Source: Acidimicrobiales bacterium
Lineage (GTDB): Bacteria; Actinomycetota; Acidimicrobiia; Acidimicrobiales; SZUA-35
Direction of reading: 5' to 3'
NCBI GenBank assembly: GCA_041394265.1
Contig: JAWKIO010000005.1
Location: 2,108,001 to 2,172,000, forward strand
Length of the DNA: 64,000 nucleotides
Under the pieces are notes generated by a model. The model saw only the letters and a list, made by a program, of their open reading frames with translations, ran no database searches and was not told where the DNA came from. A program made the position numbers and the translations under genes. Positions 59,628-64,000 of this stretch are shown piece by piece (within the stretch, counting starts at the first letter, position 1; the number at the start of each line of letters is the position of its first letter).

Positions 59628-62600
59628 CTAGCGAGCCCCTCCACCGAACCGGTCGGCGAGGAAGGCGTCGAGTTCGTCGGCTGGGACTTGGCGGGTGGAG
59701 TTGGGGAGGCGTTCCCAGAGGATCTGTTTGCCTTTCCGGCCGGCTTCCCAGATTGGGCGGTGGCTTGCGGGTACGTCGATGCGGCAGATCTCGCGGCCTT
59801 CGATCTTCTCCATTCTGATGCGGAGACGGCTGATGGCCACACGGCCGAGGTTGGCGATGATGATGTCGGTGAGCCAATTCAGCCACTGGTCGGCATCTTG
59901 GGGCTCGCCGAAGGTCTCGTAGTCGGGCTGAAGGCCGGTCACGGTGCGGTCGTCCCGGACGCCGATGAGGAGGGTGCCACCGGCTGCGTTGGCGAAGCCG
60001 GCGATGGTCTTGGTGATGACCGCGGGAGCTTTCCGGGTCACCTTCCTGTCGGTGTCCCATCGTGCACTGGTCTTGTACTCGACGAGGTCGGTCTCGTCGG
60101 TTTCGAGCACGACCGGTGTCGGAAGCGCCCACAGTTCGGTGGTTCCGTACAGTTTCTGGATGGCTTCGGCGAACAGTTCGTCGTCAGCGCGCAGGCGGGC
60201 CAGAAGCTCGTCGGTGACTTCGACAGCCGTTTCTGGAACCGTGACGACCGTGCCGCTCTCATCGGGCACGCCGTCGGTGTCGTACACGCTGGTCAGGTCG
60301 TTCATGTAGCTGGCGAAGACGTGTTCGTAGATGTCTTCGGTTTTCTCGCGGAGCATCTCGGGCCCGTACGGTCCGGGTAGGTCGTTGTCGAGGCTCGTGG
60401 CGATCTCCCGACGGAGCAGCGATCGGCTTTGCTGCTTTTTCTTCCAGTCGAGGACGAGGATGTCCTCGATCCTTGCCAGAAGCTGCTTGGCTGCTGCTTG
60501 GACCTTCTTGAGTTCGCCGTCTGACAGCTCGGGTGCGGGCTTGGTGAGGAGGTCGAAGATGGCCAGCTCGGCCTTGCTGAGTTCGCCGGCAACCGCACGG
60601 TTCTGTCGTTCGTCGAGGGTGTCTTTGAGCCGCCGGGCGCGTCGGAGGAACTCGTCGGCGTTGAGCGTGCCGGCGTTGTAGTCGTCGATGAGTCGGCGGA
60701 ACTTGTCGGCGAGGTCGGCATAGGTGGGGTTCTCGCGGACGGCCTGCTCGACGTCTCGGCCGAGCGCCCGCTCGACCGCTTTCGCTGCTGTCCGCTTGTT
60801 CTGGGCGAACGTGAAGGCGAGCTGCTCGAAATCAATCTGGTTGAGGTCGAGGAGCGCCTGTTCCTCACCTGCGGCACGGATGATGTATTCCTTGGTTCCA
60901 ACGGACCGGTCGAGCAGGTCGGACACGCCATCCATCACGTCGGAGATGTCGGCGACCTCACCCAGCGACGCCAACTTGTTCGACAGCGAACGGATGACCG
61001 CAACACGCTCGGTTGCCCGGATGGCTTCGGGATCCGGCATCAGCGACTTGTACGCCTTGCGGGCCTGGTTGGCCAACGTCACGAACCGTTTCCGGATTCG
61101 CTCCTCGATCAACAGCGACTCGACCGCGGAGTCGAGCAACGCGACGAATTCGAACCCTCTCGCTGCGCCGAGATCGGCGAGGTCGACATCGTTCTCGTCG
61201 AGGTACGCCTCGACCTCCGCGAGTGCTTTGGCGAGCTGGCTGCGGAGGTCGTCGGTCGGCTGGATGGGTGACCCGACCGCGCCTTCGCGGTCGACGCCGT
61301 AGATGGCGAGCGCCTTCTCGAGATTCCTGAAGACGCCGATGTAGTCGACGATCAGACCGGCTTCCTTGTCGGGAAACACCCGGTTCGCGCGGGCGATGGT
61401 CTGCATCAGCGTGTGACCTCGCATCGGCTTGTCGAGATAGACCGTGGAGGTCGATGGTGCATCGAAACCTGTCAGCCACATTGCGCAGACGAATACGAGT
61501 CGGAACGGGTCGCTGGGGTCCTTGAACCGCGAGTCGAGGTCTTCGTCGTTCATCCGCCGCCGGTGCGGAACGATGTCGAGGCCGAGCGCGGCCATGTCTT
61601 CGACTTCGTTCTGGGCCTGGGAAACGATCACCGCCATGTCGGTTTCCCGCATCCACCGGATCTGGTACTCGACGGGGGCTCGCTCCAGGATTGGGAGCGT
61701 GTCGAGCCGGGCTTCGAGCCGCAGGATGTATCGAGACCACTCCGCAGCGACCAGACCATGCATCCGCACCGCTGTGGCCTTGTCGATCGCGACGAACATG
61801 CCCTTGCCCAAGAAGCCACGGTTGGCGAAGTGATGGACAAGGTCGGCAGCAATCTCCTCCAGACGTTTCGGACGAGTGATCAGCTGGTGCTGTTTCGCGA
61901 ACCGGCGAGAGATCGCACGTTCTTGCGCGTCGTCGAGGTCGGGGGCGGACAGCAGCTCTTCGAGTTCGGCGTCGAAGTTCTCGTTCTCCAGCTGGAGTTC
62001 TGGGATCCGATTCTCGTAGTAGAGCGGGACCGTGGCGCCGTCGCGAATCGAATCGGCGAAGTTGTAGGTCGACACGTAGTCGCCGAACACCCGGCGGGTC
62101 TCTTCCTCCTCGCCATCGATCAACGGAGTGCCGGTGAAACCGAGGAACGACGCGTTGGGCAGCGCTTTGCGCATGTTGCCGGCAAGGGTGTCGTACTGGG
62201 AACGGTGCGCCTCGTCCGTGATCACGATGATGTCGTCGCGCTCGGACAGGACCGGCATCTCTGCGTTACGTTCAGGGGGAATGAACTTGTGGATCAGCGT
62301 GAACACGTACCGCTGATCGGTGCCGAGAAGCTCGCGCAGATGCGCCGACGACTCAGCGTGTACCCGGGCTCCTGCGGTGATGACCGAGGAATCGGCGAAC
62401 TCCTCATACAGCTGGTCATCGAGTTCCTTGCGGTCCGTCACGAGCACGAACGTCCAATTGCCTGGCCGTTTGCGCAGCACCTTCTGGCAGAACCACAGCA
62501 TCGACAGCGACTTGCCCGAACCCTGGGTGTGCCAGAACACCCCCAGGCGACCCTGATTGGACTCGACCTGGTGAAGCGCCTCGATCGCGTTGTTCACACC

Positions 62601-63410
62601 AAGGTACTGATGATTCTTCGCTACCGCCTTCACCAGACCCTGTGGGCGTTCGGTGAAGACGGTGAAGTTCTCGACCAGATCCAACATGCGGGGCCGGTCA
62701 CAGGTCGCACGAAGCATCGTCTCCAGCGACACCACACCCGGCTCGGACTCGTCGCTGATCTTCTTCCACTCGGCAAAGTGCTCCCACGGGGCATAAGCGG
62801 ACCCCATGCGGCTCTCCGAGCCGTTCGACAAGATCACGAACCCGTTGAACCAGAACAGCTGCGGGATCTCCGACCGATACGCCCGAAGGTTGTCCTGGTA
62901 GGCGGCGAGGACTGGCTGGTCGGGCGCCTTCAGCTCGATGAAGCCCAACGGGATGCCGTTGACGAACAACACGATGTCAGCACGCCTGCGGTGAAGATCA
63001 CCAGTCAGCCACAACTGAGACACTGCCAACCATTCGTTGTCGTCCGAGACCTCCCAGGAGATGTATCTAACTCTCCGGGGCTCCTTTTCGCCATGGGCGC
63101 CCTCCGCCTGCACGACGACGCCGTCGCGAAGCAGGGTCCACACGTCTCGGTTCGCTCGCACGGGATCGAGCGACGATCGGTCATTAATCAACGTCTCGAT
63201 CGCTGAGTCGATTGCCGCTGCGTCAAGGCCGGGATTGAGTCGCTGGATGGCGGTTTGGAGACGAGCCCGAAGCACTGGCTCGGATTGGCTCGAACGGCCC
63301 AACTCGTCAGGATCATTCAGCCCGGACAGCACCTCCCAGCCCAACTCCGCAAGCAACCGCAGCGCCGGTTGCTCCACTGCTGCATCTTCCGAGCCCAGCC
63401 GCCCACTCAC
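59628..63410 (-). CDS. hsdR: Type I restriction enzyme subunit R with C-terminal AlbA-like domain
   Basis: The 1260-residue motor subunit has the nuclease motif Asp145...Glu159-x-Lys161 (ADIVLFVNGIPLGFIELKAPDQ), Walker A TQGSGKS at 295-301, DEAH at 399-402, GFTGTP, and QTIARANRVF (helicase motif VI). It translocates DNA and cuts non-self DNA with HsdM and HsdS. The last approximately 160 residues (VEYKTSARWD, TIAGFANAAGGTLLIGVRDD) form a Schlafen AlbA_2-type domain, unusual for HsdR. GTG at 63410 overlaps the hsdS stop by 4 bp. Confidence 0.9.
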   Translation of the reverse strand: MSGRLGSEDAAVEQPALRLLAELGWEVLSGLNDPDELGRSSQSEPVLRARLQTAIQRLNPGLDAAAIDSAIETLINDRSSLDPVRANRDVWTLLRDGVVVQAEGAHGEKEPRRVRYISWEVSDDNEWLAVSQLWLTGDLHRRRADIVLFVNGIPLGFIELKAPDQPVLAAYQDNLRAYRSEIPQLFWFNGFVILSNGSESRMGSAYAPWEHFAEWKKISDESEPGVVSLETMLRATCDRPRMLDLVENFTVFTERPQGLVKAVAKNHQYLGVNNAIEALHQVESNQGRLGVFWHTQGSGKSLSMLWFCQKVLRKRPGNWTFVLVTDRKELDDQLYEEFADSSVITAGARVHAESSAHLRELLGTDQRYVFTLIHKFIPPERNAEMPVLSERDDIIVITDEAHRSQYDTLAGNMRKALPNASFLGFTGTPLIDGEEEETRRVFGDYVSTYNFADSIRDGATVPLYYENRIPELQLENENFDAELEELLSAPDLDDAQERAISRRFAKQHQLITRPKRLEEIAADLVHHFANRGFLGKGMFVAIDKATAVRMHGLVAAEWSRYILRLEARLDTLPILERAPVEYQIRWMRETDMAVIVSQAQNEVEDMAALGLDIVPHRRRMNDEDLDSRFKDPSDPFRLVFVCAMWLTGFDAPSTSTVYLDKPMRGHTLMQTIARANRVFPDKEAGLIVDYIGVFRNLEKALAIYGVDREGAVGSPIQPTDDLRSQLAKALAEVEAYLDENDVDLADLGAARGFEFVALLDSAVESLLIEERIRKRFVTLANQARKAYKSLMPDPEAIRATERVAVIRSLSNKLASLGEVADISDVMDGVSDLLDRSVGTKEYIIRAAGEEQALLDLNQIDFEQLAFTFAQNKRTAAKAVERALGRDVEQAVRENPTYADLADKFRRLIDDYNAGTLNADEFLRRARRLKDTLDERQNRAVAGELSKAELAIFDLLTKPAPELSDGELKKVQAAAKQLLARIEDILVLDWKKKQQSRSLLRREIATSLDNDLPGPYGPEMLREKTEDIYEHVFASYMNDLTSVYDTDGVPDESGTVVTVPETAVEVTDELLARLRADDELFAEAIQKLYGTTELWALPTPVVLETDETDLVEYKTSARWDTDRKVTRKAPAVITKTIAGFANAAGGTLLIGVRDDRTVTGLQPDYETFGEPQDADQWLNWLTDIIIANLGRVAISRLRIRMEKIEGREICRIDVPASHRPIWEAGRKGKQILWERLPNSTRQVPADELDAFLADRFGGGAR

Positions 63411-64000
63411 ACCAACAAACCCTCCAGATCGAGTTCCGAAACATCCAGCTCCCCCGACACCAGACGGGGCAACAGGAGATCGCGACATTCACGGAGGATT
63501 CGGTTTTGCTGAATCAAGTTGGCTATCAGATCGAACTGGGGCAGAGCGACCTCGTCGAAACTCCTCATGAGAGTCTCCGGTGGTAACGCAATCCTGTAGT
63601 CACGGAAGTCGGACTTCCGGAGCTCCTTGAATGTCGCTCCCCCGGCGAGCTGCAAGAACGAGCCCACCTGGGAGTGAAGCCAGAGGTACAGATACTCAGT
63701 AGACACACGATGGTTGGGAACGCACGTGATGAAGCCTTGATTCGTGGCTGCCTCGCATGCCGCGATCGCTATCTCGCCTACGGTGGCTCTGCTCGTCATC
63801 ATTACGGAGCCCGCAGGGAAGAGCTTGGCAGACGACTTCTTGAGCCCGAGCCGATTGATTCGATCCGTGGAGCGGAACATGAACACCGCTCCTGACTTTG
63901 TCAAGTCTGATGGCGTGAACCAATCAATATCGCCCTCATCCCAATAGGAGGACTCCTTCTTGGATGGAGTGCCGCCACCGACCGAGTCGAAGACATCGCC
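63407..64000 (-). CDS. hsdS: Type I restriction enzyme specificity subunit S, 5' end outside the window
   Basis: The open frame of 198 codons enters from the right edge. It has a target-recognition half-domain (GGGTPSKKESSYWDEGDIDWFTPSDL, then VGEIAIAACEAATNQGFITCVP, KELRKSDFRDYRIALPP) and the conserved helix leading to the C-terminus. This looks like the second TRD plus conserved region; the first TRD and the start lie beyond 64000. Codons read in the same operon as hsdR. Confidence 0.85.
   Translation of the reverse strand, partial: GDVFDSVGGGTPSKKESSYWDEGDIDWFTPSDLTKSGAVFMFRSTDRINRLGLKKSSAKLFPAGSVMMTSRATVGEIAIAACEAATNQGFITCVPNHRVSTEYLYLWLHSQVGSFLQLAGGATFKELRKSDFRDYRIALPPETLMRSFDEVALPQFDLIANLIQQNRILRECRDLLLPRLVSGELDVSELDLEGLLV

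Noticed and set aside
61413..63206. Plus-strand open frame of about 600 codons opposite hsdR
   Set aside because: hsdR on the other strand has a complete set of motifs. The antisense frame shows only His, Val and Gln-rich shadow sequence.

Overview
The window is GC-rich, densely coding DNA from an actinobacterium. The Actinobacteria assignment is firm from composition and gene content. A position near the Acidimicrobiia (Ilumatobacter-like lineages) is an inference from gene mix, not a measurement. Most genes follow a strict high-GC codon pattern, start with ATG/GTG/TTG, and often overlap by 4 bp (ATGA/GTGA). Exceptions are concentrated after about 51.4 kb.

Region 1 (1-31 kb) is mostly chromosomal metabolism and envelope functions: VOC proteins, a phosphotransferase, a membrane-anchored linalool dehydratase/isomerase-like protein, an orphan PEP-utilising (swivelling His) protein, a secreted RTX-like repeat protein, a cyclase-family protein and an amidohydrolase. 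A class III aminotransferase plus dihydropyrimidinase pair suggests pyrimidine or hydantoin catabolism, and a uridine phosphorylase lies nearby. An acyl-CoA ligase/SDR pair, arginyl-tRNA synthetase, a YdbS/YdbT-like PH-domain pair, a YibE/F protein, prephenate dehydratase and an OmpA/BON envelope protein follow. Region 2 (31-43 kb) holds a TetR regulator with a tandemly duplicated gene tail, Hsp20 with a strong terminator, a methyltransferase, the overlapping pyrE-ybaK-trmH set, a RimB-like protease, an ArsR/SRPBCC pair with two operator-like palindromes, a secreted beta-propeller/FnIII protein, a CbbX-like AAA ATPase overlapping an amylosucrase-like GH13, and an arylamine N-acetyltransferase fused to an O6-methylguanine methyltransferase.

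Region 3 (43.4-51.5 kb) is a complete V/A-type rotary ATPase operon (G/H, C, I, K, F, E, A, B, D) ending in a universal stress protein and a terminator hairpin. Nearly all junctions overlap, implying tight translational coupling. Subunits I and F are short, and subunit K has four predicted membrane segments but only one ion-binding glutamate.

Region 4 (51.5-64 kb) is a mobile or defence-type island with weaker codon bias. It contains two related lipoproteins, an orphan mobile-mystery-protein-A-type regulator, an IS110 element with a structured 5' region that could encode a bridge RNA, then a module of a STAS-like protein, a GHKL ATPase, an unknown protein and tandem phosphoribosyltransferase-like domains. 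That module is interrupted by several small frameshifts. An IS630 element (frameshifted) and a type I restriction system follow, whose HsdR carries a C-terminal Schlafen AlbA-like domain; the HsdS gene runs off the window end. The STAS-like/GHKL/PRTase-like module is the best candidate for an undescribed system, but its present copy may be decayed.
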